This document shows positions 54,166-63,755 of a DNA stretch of 64,000 nt, in pieces. The notes under the pieces were generated by a model. It did not search any database. It was not told the origin of the DNA and was given only the letters and a program-made list of their open reading frames with translations. Made by a program: the position numbers and the translations under genes. The stretch is from Pictodentalium vernedei (lineage: Eukaryota; Mollusca; Scaphopoda; Dentaliida; Dentaliidae), in NCBI GenBank assembly GCA_031216915.1, contig CM062296.1, forward strand, positions 790,268,823 to 790,332,822, in the 5' to 3' direction. The first letter of the stretch is position 1; each line of letters opens with the position of its first letter.

Positions 54166-54961
54166 ATTTTAAGACACCTCTCCATATATGTGGCGTTAAT
54201 ATGCCACAGGCATAACCAAATGCCATAGGGGTGGAAACTGAAAGTAGGATTACCGAACTGAAGGCAACATTTTTAAAAGACACAAAAGTTGAAATTACCA
54301 TAATGCCTCCACATACCTGTTTAATGCATTTTTTTTTATCAGAGTGCAATTTCCTCAGGCATAATTTTAGTTAGTTAAAGTATCCTAGTTCAGGATTCAA
54401 TGGATTAGCTTCGTGTTGGTTTTAGTCATGTATAATTTTTGCTGAATTTCAACCATTCTAGCAGACTATGGCATGGAGTTTATACATGAATACTATGAGT
54501 TTGGGCACCCGGAGTCTGAGGACCCAAACCAGTATACTGATACCAAAACCGTCCTGGATATGGCTCTGGCTGCTGAAATTGACTTTAAACTCCAATGAGC
54601 AAACAAACAATTGGTCATGTAAAAGCATGAGTGACATATCGGTCAGCTTTTCCACATATTAGTCACAAATGAATGAAATGTTCTCAACTTTCATTATTTT
54701 ACCAACAAGAAGATGTGTCACTTTGATGGAACAGTGGCTTGGATGACACACAGGAAGATGAAATGTTAACTGAATTCAAATTATCAAATATCTTGAGCAG
54801 TTTTGAATAAAGCCCTTTTTTCATGTAGGAGGTAAATGGTCAGTCTGCCATGTCAAGGGAGGAAACTGTGGATGAAGAGATGAAAGATTGAGAAACATTA
54901 ACACTGTCAGAAAATTGTAACATATCTGAGAATTTTTGTAATTATTAGTTTTGGTTTATTC
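54166..54961. other. Non-coding host DNA with a possible old SINE tail
   Basis: GATATGGCTCTGGCTGCTGAAATTGAC at about 54556-54582 resembles the 3' tail of the SINE at 56537 (GATATGGACCTGGCTGCTGAA). A 45-codon open stretch after TTCTAG at 54460 reads YGMEFIHEYYEFGHPESEDP, but its end is that tail, so I do not call it an exon. Nothing else. Confidence 0.4.
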
Positions 54962-55457
54962 CTCTACCAAACATGAAAAGCAGACGACATTTGCAAATAA
55001 AATTCTTGAATAACTATTTTTTTCATTTTTTGTTTCAAAAACATAGGTTATGACCCACTGGAATGGGCTCGATGAGCTCGTTCCAAAGAGGGGTCATAAC
55101 CTATGTTTTTGAGACAAAAAATGAAAATATAATGATAATTAACTGGCGATTTTTAAGAATAGCATTGGCCGGTTTTGGCTGTTACAGTACGTGGAGAGTG
55201 TATTATCACTAAATCACCCGAAGAGTGGAGATTCCACCCAAGCAATAATTTCAAATTTGTTGCAAAGCATAACCAGTACAAGCAAAGTTTCAGCCAATGG
55301 ACCTCCGGGTTAAACCCGGAGGTCCATTGGCTGAAACATTGCTTGTGTTTTTTGTCGATATGTACACAATTTGAAAGTTATAGCTTGGGTGATATCTCCA
55401 TTCCGCAGGTGATTTAGTTACAATCCACTCTCCACGTACTGTACATTGGGTAAAAGG
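54962..55457. mobile_element. Palindromic TTAA MITE, copy M6, containing a nested mariner-like MITE
   Basis: Related to M3: GCAGACGACATTTGCAAATAAAATTC, the palindrome AAACATAGGTTATGACCC / GGGGTCATAACCTATGTTT (about 55034-55113), GGCCGGTTTTGG, and right end TTGGGTAAAAGG before TTAA (55458-55461). The left end is degenerate. The segment 55185-55441 is an insertion (next entry). Confidence 0.6.
55185..55441. mobile_element. mariner-like MITE inserted in M6
   Basis: 257 bp with terminal inverted repeats CAGTACGTGGAGAGTG and CACTCTCCACGTACTG, flanked by TA on both sides (55183-55184, 55442-55443). Removing it restores GGCTGTTA-CATTGGGT, as in M3. TA duplication and CAGT...ACTG ends are typical of Tc1/mariner elements. 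A second palindrome (CAATGGACCTCCGGG / CCCGGAGGTCCATTG) sits in the middle. No coding capacity. Confidence 0.78.
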
Positions 55458-55461
55458 TTAA

Positions 55462-56151
55462 TAAATAAAGGGGTTATTACTTGGTTAGTTTTATATTGGC
55501 CAAGATATCAGCCCTTAGTAACTTCACATCAGTCTTCAATCTTGACATACAACAATCATGGCTGTGTGGTAGGAATAATCAGTTCAATCCAAGTGGAGGT
55601 GACAAAGTTTACAAATGTGAACCCATGTGTCTCCCACCACCAGATAGCTCATAATATAATAAGTGAAGGACATAGCAGCCACTGGGCTTGCCTTGATGCT
55701 TCAGGAGTGTACAACTATGTTTGTACAATTGCTGCAAGACCTTGGCACCTCAGCATGTGATGTCAGAACTGAAAGATCATTGGGTAATGTCAGTCCACAT
55801 GTCAGTGGTCCATGTACTGAAAGATGACATATAAAAACTGAATTGCATGTCTTTGGTCATGGGTATTGCCAAAATGCCATTCCTGTTGGGAGAGTGGGAT
55901 ACAGTGTGTACTGAGTAAAGTTTGTTTATGAGGTAGATGTGCAATTTTACACAGATCTGTTTTGGAATGGTTCTAAATGTCAGATAATATTACAAATTCA
56001 GATGTTGCAGTCCAGGTGTAGTGGTGATAGATAAAAGTAGCAGCTGGTAGTCTGATGTAATGTCCCTGATTGCCAGAGTTGTTGGTGACTGTAACTGATT
56101 GGAAGCTATTTGGGCAGTAGCAATTTTAGATCTGTTTTTGAAATTTTACAG
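55462..56151. other. Non-coding host DNA
   Basis: A 104-codon ORF near 55446-55760 begins inside the MITE and resembles nothing known to me. No repeats recognised. Ends with the pyrimidine-rich GTTTTTGAAATTTTACAG that would be the acceptor of the candidate exon at 56152. Confidence 0.4.
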
Positions 56152-56289
56152 ATAGCAGAACTCATTCTGGACAAATGCGCCAAAAGCTCCCCACCACTCC
56201 ATCACTATCAGTATTTACACATACCGAATATCCTCCAAGAAGATCTTGTACCTCACAATGTCATGCAGACTCTGACTTCTGCTTAAATG
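56152..56289 (+). CDS. Candidate exon (low confidence), Ser/Thr-rich with an EGF-like cysteine start
   Basis: 138 nt, open, phase 1-1 like the two CRELD-like exons, preceded by TTTTACAG and followed by G|GTAGAG. It would encode a Ser/Thr/Pro-rich stretch ending RRSCTSQCHADSDFCLNG, which looks like the first half of an EGF domain. Against it: the last bases and the donor belong to the end of MITE N2 (TGGTAGAGTGCTA), and no further exon is seen. It may be a genuine exon whose donor was replaced, or chance. Confidence 0.25.
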
Positions 56290-56528
56290 GTAGAGTGCTA
56301 GAAGCCACTATCAGGGCTTTAATATGAAGAGCAGATACCCCGGCCTAAAGTTGTCATATTCTGTGGATGTGCTTCATATTATCTTAGACGTGAAATTACT
56401 TAGTCTATATGGGTTTGTCTTGTTACAATTTATGGGAGAGTGCGTATTGGCACTCTCCCATAAATTGTAACAAGGCAAAGACACATGAACAAATTTTGAT
56501 GACCAAAAGTAACTTAGCACTCTACCAG
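56287..56528. mobile_element. TTAA MITE of a second family, copy N2
   Basis: TTAA at 56283-56286 and 56529-56532. Inverted ends TGGTAGAGTGCTA and TAGCACTCTACCA. The inner palindrome at about 56428-56483 is perfect over more than 20 bases (TGTTACAATTTATGGGAGAG and its complement). Sibling of N1. Confidence 0.72.
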
Positions 56529-56536
56529 TTAAAAAC

Positions 56537-56885
56537 CTCACTCAGAGTGTGGTGGCTCATTGGCTATATCATTGGACTTTAGACCAAAAGGTTGACGGTT
56601 TGACTGTGATCCACATTATTTGCGTTCTGTCCATGGGCAAGACACTCAATCCCAATTGCCCCAAAAGGAGGGGCACTTTGGTGCTGCGTGCTAAGGTGCA
56701 CTGCGACTCAATAGTGCACTTGCTTTCAACTGCTTCTAACTCTGCTTGTGCTGGGTTAGTAGGTTTTAGAGTCTTGACAGGTTTAGCCGCTGCTCGGTGG
56801 TTGTCTTCAGGTACTCTGACTCCCTCCACCCATAAAACTCTCCCATATGATATGGACCTGGCTGCTGAAAGTGTCATTAAACCAC
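56537..56885 (+). mobile_element. tRNA-headed SINE, plus strand, best preserved
   Basis: Box-A-like TGGTGGCTCATTGGCTATAT, box-B-like GGTTGACGGTTTGACTG, body CCATGGGCAAGACACTCAAT, TGCTAAGGTGCACTGCGACTC, AACTCTGCTTGTGCTGGG, CTCCACCCATAAAACTC, and tail GACCTGGCTGCTGAAAG. It provides the reference for the interrupted copy at 53530. Confidence 0.72.
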
Positions 56886-57427
56886 AATTAGCACCAGAGG
56901 GTTTCCTCTTTCCTTCCCAGAATAAAATTCCTGCAAGTCCACCACAAGCAGCACAGCTATATCCTACCAGGAGCAGCCAGTCTGCTGGGCCATCGCTCTA
57001 TTACCTCTTCCCTTCCTGGAACAATATGACTGCGAGGCCATCACAGCCCTTTTCTGCTAGGGGCGGCCACAACATGCCGCCAACACCATTGCTTCATTAC
57101 ATCTTTTTGACCAGGAACAACTTGGCTGCAAGTCCAGCATATCTTTTTTTCTACCAGGTGCAGCATAACCTAATGCTCAGCATCATCACTCCAGTTCCCC
57201 TTTTCTACCTGGAGGAATATGCCTGATTGGCCATCCAAAACCGAGAGCATCCAATGACAATTTCTGACACTAATGGATGGAAGAGGGCAGTTAGGTGCTA
57301 TAGATTGTCCACATCATGCCTCTTTGTCTAGCTAAGCAACCACTAGCGCCATAAACTTATCACATAATACACAAAGTACCAGTATTATCCAATCCCTTAA
57401 CTGCTACCTGGAAGGCACAGGCATTAA
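56886..57427. other. Non-coding DNA with degenerate ~100-bp repeats
   Basis: 56900-57220 shows three or four loose repeats built from CCAGGA/CTACCAG, AACAAT..GACTGC..GGCC and AGCATCAC-like blocks. They keep an open frame by chance together with the SINE upstream. 57240-57424 shows nothing. Confidence 0.4.
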
Positions 57428-57642
57428 CCCTTTACCCAATACAGAGAATATCAACATTTATTATTTTAATTACTATTTTTTTTTAAATTTTAAATTTTTC
57501 AAAAGAATTTCCACAAAACGATGAGCTTGTTCCATTGACGGGTTACATGATATGGTTTTGTTAGAATATTTTGAAAATTATTTTTTTTAAACTGCTCAAT
57601 TTGAAAATTACATGGGTGGATGCGGGCGATTCGATAGGTAAA
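57428..57642. mobile_element. Palindromic TTAA MITE, copy M7 (opposite orientation, decayed)
   Basis: TTAA at 57424-57427, left end CCCTTTACCCAATACAG, right part GGGTGGATGCGGGCGATTCG (the inverted form of the M1 left end) ending near TAGGTAAATAA. Part of the palindrome arm is deleted (CACAAAACGATGAGCTTG). Confidence 0.6.
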
Positions 57643-57661
57643 TAATGATATGTGTTCTTAA

Positions 57662-57729
57662 CCATTTACCTTACGAATCGACCACATCAGTCTGCGTTAT
57701 TTACAAATTAAGAAGTTGAAAAAATATAT
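57662..57729. mobile_element. Palindromic TTAA MITE, copy M8, left part only, cut by DIRS copy H
   Basis: After TTAA (57658-57661): CCATTTACCTTACGAATCG, then AAGTTGAAAAAATATAT, where copy H starts. This is the same MITE position at which copy B is inserted in M2. Confidence 0.62.
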
Positions 57730-57929
57730 ATTTTTATACTGTACCAATGACCCAGACTTAGCTGGTGCTAACTCTAACAAAACCAGGGCCAAACACAAAT
57801 TTTGCCCCCCAATCCCCAAAATTTGCATCCAAAACCAAAAGAAATCATGTCCTATAGGACCTCCATACTTCGCCCCTACTGCGCATGCGCAGTGTCAAGG
57901 ACGTCCCGAAATTGGCGCCAATTATCATT
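57730..57929 (+). repeat. Left inverted terminal repeat, copy H
   Basis: ATTTTTATACTG to GGCGCCAATTATCATT. Differs from copy F in the middle (CTTCGCCCCTACTGCGCATG and GTGTCAAGGACGTCCCG), unlike the gag that follows. Confidence 0.85.
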
Positions 57930-58744
57930 CTCTGTTTGGCCCTTCATCAGTCAACATCTCACTGATCTTTGTGCTTGTAAATCTCAGTTTAAAGGATGCC
58001 AGTCACAGGATTATTGGAGAAATGGTGATTCTAAGGAGGATATCGAAGGAGGAGAGGAAAAAGAAGTGACAAAAAATAATCAGGGCTGTACTTGAAATTT
58101 TTTATGAAATTATGTTAAGTTGCCTATTTTCGAGGCATGGGCCTCTTGTTGTCATTCTTGCTAAAAAGTTGCACTGCTTATTCAGTGTTTCCTCTCCCCT
58201 GGTCTTCTAAGTCCCCCTTGCAATTCTCCCATGCTTTTGGCATATTTTTGAGAAAGTTCATTTCTAAAATTCTCTTGGGAGAGTTGCTTGGTTACAGAAT
58301 GTTTTCTGTTATTTTCCCCATAGTTACGTTTTCACCCATGGGTGTATAAACGTTGTGTTCTGCATCTTCCATCTGATGTTCTGCAGATTCTCCCCTGGGA
58401 GTCTCTGTCTTGAATCAGATACACTGTTTGTTTACATTGGCAACAGTCTCTTTTGAAGGGGGCTGTTTGCCTTTGGTGTAGTTTATCTCACTATAAGATA
58501 CATTTTTATTATCCGTAAGTGTTGCATTAATTATTTAATATAAATTTAAAATTTTTGACCACACTTAGCCATCGGATCCATCGGGGCTCAACGTTACTTT
58601 TCAGAAACTTGGGCTTCGCTGAAAAAATATTTTTCAAAAATTATTTTGATTTGCAATTGTTTTTTCATTATTAATGGATCATGTTATTATGTATCTTTGT
58701 GTCAGGGGTTTGTGCGAGTAACTAGGACTTGTTGACTTTTCACA

Positions 58745-60832
58745 ATGAAAGGATATTGTTCAAATTGTAATAGGAAGAAATCTTCCTCTGACTTTCATGA
58801 TCATTGTATTAATTGTAGTCAGTGTTCTCGCACTAATCCCTGTTCTATATGTCAATATTGGGATGACAAACATTGGAAACGTGTGTCACGGTATGTTGTT
58901 ACTGGAGAAAGGGCTATGCGGCTCTTTCTCCGCAAGGTCACTCTACTCTCTCAGTTTCTATTTCAGAGGAACAAGAACAGGGTGATGTTTCCATGTTATC
59001 TTCCGCAAGTGTGCTTCCGTCGTCACAAATGAATACAGAGCTAGCGGCAAAAGTGCTCATGGAGATTAAACAAATGTCGTCCGCTAGCTCGCCCGGTGTA
59101 GCGTCCATTCACCGAATGGTTCGGCAGCCGGGTTCGTCCGATGCGGTCCAGGAGGAAATGTTGGGTGATGCGAGCACTATAAACATTCAACGTGCACACC
59201 CAGTGACGGCGGATAGTAGGCGAGATCGGAGGAAGCCTTTGAGTCCGGTTCCTAGCTCGTCCAGGTCCAGCCGGGCCGCGAGCGAGAGAGGCCCCTCTCT
59301 CGTACAACAACATCTGGGACCAGATGTTGTGGTACAAAATGTGTCGCAAGCGGAGCATACGCCCGTCGCTCGGGACGCTCCGTTGTATAGGCAGTCCGCG
59401 GAGACTGCTCAGGCTTCTTCTTCTCGTCAGTGCACACGACCGCACCTTGGCTGCATGACCGCCGATATCTTACCAGCTTCGCCGATCAGGGATTCTTCGG
59501 CGACCAGGTCACACCATCCGGTAGCCAGGGACACGAGGCCGATGGACTCCGGACGTTCGCATAGAAAAAGTATGCGGGAGACATCAGATGCCCTCGGCGA
59601 AGCAGCGAAAGACTGCGCCTCTGCAGGTCTCGATGCCGGACGTACTTGTGCAGATAGCACAACTTATCGCAGCATCCTAGCAGCCAACAGAAACGGTGTC
59701 GGATCGGGAATTATCCGACGGCGCTGGGTCGGTACGCTCCGCCGAAGCATCGGGGGCGGACGACCGGGAGCATCATGAGGTCTGACCGGATGGTGAAAGG
59801 TATACGGATGACTTGGAGCTATCCCTTTCGGAACAACATAAAGCTGCCGTGGACTTCATCCAGCACTTTCTCCCTCAAGTTGTTCCGTCGGGCCAGACTG
59901 CTGCGGTTCCGGACAAGAGGATTATAGCGTCATTGGAATTTTTTGAGCGGTTCAGGGACATCGCTCCCGAGTTCCCGTCGCAGTCCAATAATGTTGCAAG
60001 AACATTTGAATTATTGAACGACGCTATATTTAAACTTGCTTCCAAAACGGGGAAAGCAGGTTTCTTGTCCGCCAATACTCTCAACCTGCCTTTGATTAAT
60101 GCAAAGAATAAATTCGACACGGCAGGACAGGGTATTCCGAGAGTTCCTCTGCGTATGGACGACGAGGCGGAAGACTTAGAGCTATCATTACCGTCGTCGG
60201 CTTCTATTCCAACCGCGGTGTTGGAAACAGCTATTTCTTCTAACAGAGCCAGTTTAGATGCCTTATCTTACGCAGATCACCTTACTAAGGCATTATCACT
60301 GCGCCTTCAAGGGAAAGAATTTCAGGATATACAATCCTCTTTAAGACTTCTTTCAAGGGCAGTAGCTTATTCCACGTGTAACTCCGCCCTTTCAGTGGCA
60401 AACCTGGAGTTGGTTAGACGTGACGCAGCCCTAGCTACATCCACACTCGTGGATACTAAGGTGAAGAACTCTCTCAGAGTCGCTTCGGTCTCCGGAAAAC
60501 TTCTCTTTGACGGCAAGCTTTCTGCTATTTATGATAAAATTACAAAGAAAGCTTTGGATTCTCTGTTGTTCAAATCTGCTTCTAAGAAGTCGGATACGGC
60601 AGACAAGAATAAGACAGGCACTTCTGGGTCTAATGCGCCCAAGAGAGGTTCCTATAGAGGTTCCGGTGCGTCCTCTTTGTCTTATTCGAGAGATCGTCAA
60701 GGTAGCGACTCACGTTCGGGACGTCCTTCGGGCCGGGACAACCGGTCGGACGCCCCGAGGTCGACGGGACAAGGTGCGGGTCGTGGAGGACGTGGTTTCT
60801 CCTACCGCAGGCCTCGCAGGTCCAGGAGATGA
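58745..60832 (+). pseudogene. gag of DIRS copy H (lesions shared with copy F)
   Basis: ATG 58745, Cys/His N-terminus as in copy F. A 1-bp deletion near 58918 shifts the frame; an 8-bp deletion near 59589 restores it. TAG near 59678 and TGA near 59786 then stop it. Open again from 59813 to the natural stop at 60832, with conserved NVARTFELLNDAIFKLASKT, SLDALSYADHLTKAL and the RG-rich end. The last part (KITKKALDSLLFKSASKK) resembles copy G more than F. Confidence 0.82.
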
Positions 60833-60858
60833 TGGCTTAAACCTCTATCGCGTACCGG

Positions 60859-62799
60859 TTGGCAAGCTTTTCACAAGAATGGGCGTCGATTACGGACGAC
60901 CCTTGGGTGAGAGGAGTGACTTCGGAAGGTGTAAAGATATCCTTCAAACGAAAGCCTCCATTAACTCGAAGTCCAAAATGGACTCAACTTCCGTCAAATC
61001 CGCAGAAAAGAGACGCTCTATTATCAGAGGTGCAGTCTCTTTTAATGAAGAACGCGGTAGAGGTCGTAGAAAACCAGGAGACTCCGGGATTCTACAGCCA
61101 TCTGTTTCTGATTCCGAAACCAGACGGCTCATTCCGTCCAGTCATAGATTTGAGCTGGATAAACAAGCTGATCGTCGCTCCGAAGTTTTATATGGAGACG
61201 ATTCGGTCGGTCAGAGCGAGTATTCGGGTGAACGATTATGCAACAAGCATAGATCTCAAAGTTGCGTACTTTCACGTCATGGTACATCCGACATTCAGAA
61301 AGTATCTACGCTTCGCAGTCCTAGGAGTGGTGTATCAATTCCGGGCGATGTGCTTCAGATTGAATCTAGCACCCTGGGCTTTCACTCGGGTAATGAACTC
61401 GGTAATGATCTATTTCCGAGCTCATTCGTCTGCGGTAACGTCGGCCTACCTGGACGACATTCTTCAGAGGTACGGCAACGAGTTAACGCTTCAGAACGAT
61501 GTTCAGAATCTACTTCTATTGCTCCGACGTCTCGGTTTTATAGTAAACGAGGAGAAGTCGGATCTGGTGCCGTCCAAGTCATTCACACATCTGGGAATGA
61601 GCTTCGAGACGCACAACAATCTCGTTCGTCTGCCGTTAACCAGAGCGAAATTAGTCAGTTGTTACGCTCACTATTGTCTGCACACAGACAAAGTCACAGC
61701 GAGAGAATTTATGAGACTAATAGGTCTGTGCGGAGCCGCTGCGGATCTCATTCCGATGGGGCGGTTACGCACGCGTCCTCTCCAAATTTTCTTGACTCAG
61801 AATTGGAGTGTGAAAATTCATTCGCTTGACATAGACGTTCTCTTGTCAGATCAAGTGAAACAAGAGATTCAGACTTGGGCAAACATTCAGTGGTTAACTC
61901 AGGGAGTTCCACTGCAGTTGCCGGATCCGAGTTTTACCATTATGACGGATGCCAGTCAAACAGGTTGGGGTGCATCATTGATCCCAACGGATTCGAGATG
62001 CCAGGGTCTTTGGGATCCGCAATTCCTGGGCAAGCGCATAAACATCAAGGAAATGATGTCAATTTGGCTTGCGTTACGTCATTGGATGGACATTATTCAC
62101 AATGCTCATGTCCAAATCCTATCTGACAATACGACAGTAGTGGCGTATATACGGAATCAGGGAGGCACTCATTCAGTTCCGTTGTTCAATCAAACGGAAA
62201 GAATCCTTCTGTTTGCGCTAGAACATCAGGTTCTTCACATACCGGGTCGTCTGAATGTGCTAGCAGACTCCCTTTCACGAAAGGGTCGCTTGTTGCCGTC
62301 GGAGTGGACTCTCAACAAACAAGAATTCAATCAGATTTGCTACCAATGGGAACGGCTAATGATAGATTTATTTCCGACACATCTCAACAATCAGTTGCAG
62401 ACGTATGTGTCTCCGTGTCCGGATCCAAGAGCATTTGCAGTAGACGCTCTGTCGATCTCTTGGGACGGAATGATAGGATATGCGTATCCTCCAGCGCCGT
62501 TAATTCAGCAAGTATTGTTAAAGATAAAACAATCTCAATGCAAGATTCTGTTGGTAGCATCTCTGTCTCCACAGAGACCGTGGATAAATCTACTCAGGTG
62601 TCTGTTGTGGGACCTACCGCGAAAGCTTCCTCCACGGGAGGATCTTCTTTCGCAGGGGAAATCGCGTCAACTCCATCACAACCCGCAAGGTCTCAACCTT
62701 CACGTTTTTCCGTTGTGCGGTCCTTCTTGCATGGCAAGCACTTTACAGGACGAGCAGTGGACGCAATTTCTAACTGTAGGAGGACCTCCTCTTCGCTAA
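60859..62799 (+). CDS. DIRS pol of copy H: open, with substitutions in RT motifs
   Basis: 646 codons from a TTG; a small deletion just upstream (about 10 bp near 60860) disconnects it from the pol leader present in G, so its natural start is lost. RT: SIDLKVAYFHV keeps the catalytic Asp132 but has Val135 where the others have Asp; motif B reads CFRLNLAPWAFT with Arg167 for the conserved Gly; SAYLDDIL is intact (Asp199, Asp200). RNase H: IMTDASQTGWGA, KEMMSIW, ILSDNTT and NVLADSLSR are present, but 12 bp are lost in frame before HIPGR. The methyltransferase-like segment has IDLFPTHL and YAYPPAPLI. Probably inactive as a polymerase. Confidence 0.83.
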   Translation: MASFSQEWASITDDPWVRGVTSEGVKISFKRKPPLTRSPKWTQLPSNPQKRDALLSEVQSLLMKNAVEVVENQETPGFYSHLFLIPKPDGSFRPVIDLSWINKLIVAPKFYMETIRSVRASIRVNDYATSIDLKVAYFHVMVHPTFRKYLRFAVLGVVYQFRAMCFRLNLAPWAFTRVMNSVMIYFRAHSSAVTSAYLDDILQRYGNELTLQNDVQNLLLLLRRLGFIVNEEKSDLVPSKSFTHLGMSFETHNNLVRLPLTRAKLVSCYAHYCLHTDKVTAREFMRLIGLCGAAADLIPMGRLRTRPLQIFLTQNWSVKIHSLDIDVLLSDQVKQEIQTWANIQWLTQGVPLQLPDPSFTIMTDASQTGWGASLIPTDSRCQGLWDPQFLGKRINIKEMMSIWLALRHWMDIIHNAHVQILSDNTTVVAYIRNQGGTHSVPLFNQTERILLFALEHQVLHIPGRLNVLADSLSRKGRLLPSEWTLNKQEFNQICYQWERLMIDLFPTHLNNQLQTYVSPCPDPRAFAVDALSISWDGMIGYAYPPAPLIQQVLLKIKQSQCKILLVASLSPQRPWINLLRCLLWDLPRKLPPREDLLSQGKSRQLHHNPQGLNLHVFPLCGPSCMASTLQDEQWTQFLTVGGPPLR

Positions 62800-63755
62800 A
62801 CTATGCGGCTAAGTGGAAGGTTTTTCGTTGTTGGTGTAGGGATCATTCTGTAGATATTTTTGATCCCTCTATACCAGACATTGCAAACTTTCTAGTATAC
62901 TTGTTTGACGAAATCAAACTGCAGCCTGTTACTATTAAGGGTTATAGGTCTATGTTATCTGATACCTATGCACATCTTGATAGTTTACAAATTGGATCTA
63001 ATGTCTCTTTATCTAAGTTGGTTAGAAACTTCTCGATAAATAGACCCAGAACTCTTAGGTTAATTCCTAAATGGAATTTAGCTTGGGTTCTTCTTAAATT
63101 GAAGGAAAAGCCATTTGAACCTCTTGGGACAGTAGATTTCAAATTCTTATCTTATAAGACAGCTTTTCTCTTAGCTTTCTCTTCTGCTAGAAGAGTCAGT
63201 GAGCTTCATGCACTGTCGGTGGATGATTCTCACTATCGTAGTGTCGGGAACACTATCACCTTCACTACTAATGTGGGTTTTTTAGCTAAGAATCAGGCTC
63301 CTAATAAATATCCGGAACCTATTGTCATTAAGGCTCTTCCATCTTCAGACGGGCGTAGGCCTTTACTCTGTCCTGTTAGAGCGTTACGTATCTATAAACA
63401 GAGATCTCAGTTTATCAGAAAGGGACGAAAACATTTCTTTCTGTCTTTGATGCCTAATAGAAGGGACATTTCGGTCCATTCTATTGCTAGATGGATTCAA
63501 TTAACTATCCGTACTACTTATGAGAGTTTATCTTCTTCTCAGCAGTCTGTGCTTAAGATTTCCGCTCATGAAGTAAGAGCTCTTGCTACTTCTTGGGCTT
63601 ACGCTAATACTATTGCTATTACAGATTTAATGAAGGCTGCTTATTGGTCTCAGCCCTCCACATTCACGAATTTTTATCTCAGAAATATTGAGTCCATTTC
63701 TGGAGACCTGCATTGTTTAGGTCCATTATCTGTTGCTCAGAATGTCGTCCACTAA
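62346..63755 (+). CDS. Tyrosine recombinase (YR) of DIRS copy H
   Basis: 469 codons from ATG 62346, same length as in A and C. Arg283 in RRVSEL, HEVRALATSWAYANT (His408, Arg411) and FTNFYLR (Tyr444) are present. A handful of amino-acid differences from copy C (for example CRDHSVDIF preceded by FRCW, SYLDSLQIG-type changes, TTYESLSSS) confirm a separate lineage. Open throughout and potentially active. Its first ~450 nt overlap pol. Confidence 0.88.
   Translation: MGTANDRFISDTSQQSVADVCVSVSGSKSICSRRSVDLLGRNDRICVSSSAVNSASIVKDKTISMQDSVGSISVSTETVDKSTQVSVVGPTAKASSTGGSSFAGEIASTPSQPARSQPSRFSVVRSFLHGKHFTGRAVDAISNCRRTSSSLNYAAKWKVFRCWCRDHSVDIFDPSIPDIANFLVYLFDEIKLQPVTIKGYRSMLSDTYAHLDSLQIGSNVSLSKLVRNFSINRPRTLRLIPKWNLAWVLLKLKEKPFEPLGTVDFKFLSYKTAFLLAFSSARRVSELHALSVDDSHYRSVGNTITFTTNVGFLAKNQAPNKYPEPIVIKALPSSDGRRPLLCPVRALRIYKQRSQFIRKGRKHFFLSLMPNRRDISVHSIARWIQLTIRTTYESLSSSQQSVLKISAHEVRALATSWAYANTIAITDLMKAAYWSQPSTFTNFYLRNIESISGDLHCLGPLSVAQNVVH

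Noticed and set aside
54461..54598. Exon reading YGMEFIHEYYEFGHPESEDP
   Set aside because: The 3' part matches the tail of the SINE at 56537, there is a stop in frame, and no phase agreement with the CRELD-like exons.
56549..57226. 225-codon ORF as a host gene
   Set aside because: It starts in the tRNA-like head of a SINE, runs through the SINE body and into degenerate repeats; no domain.
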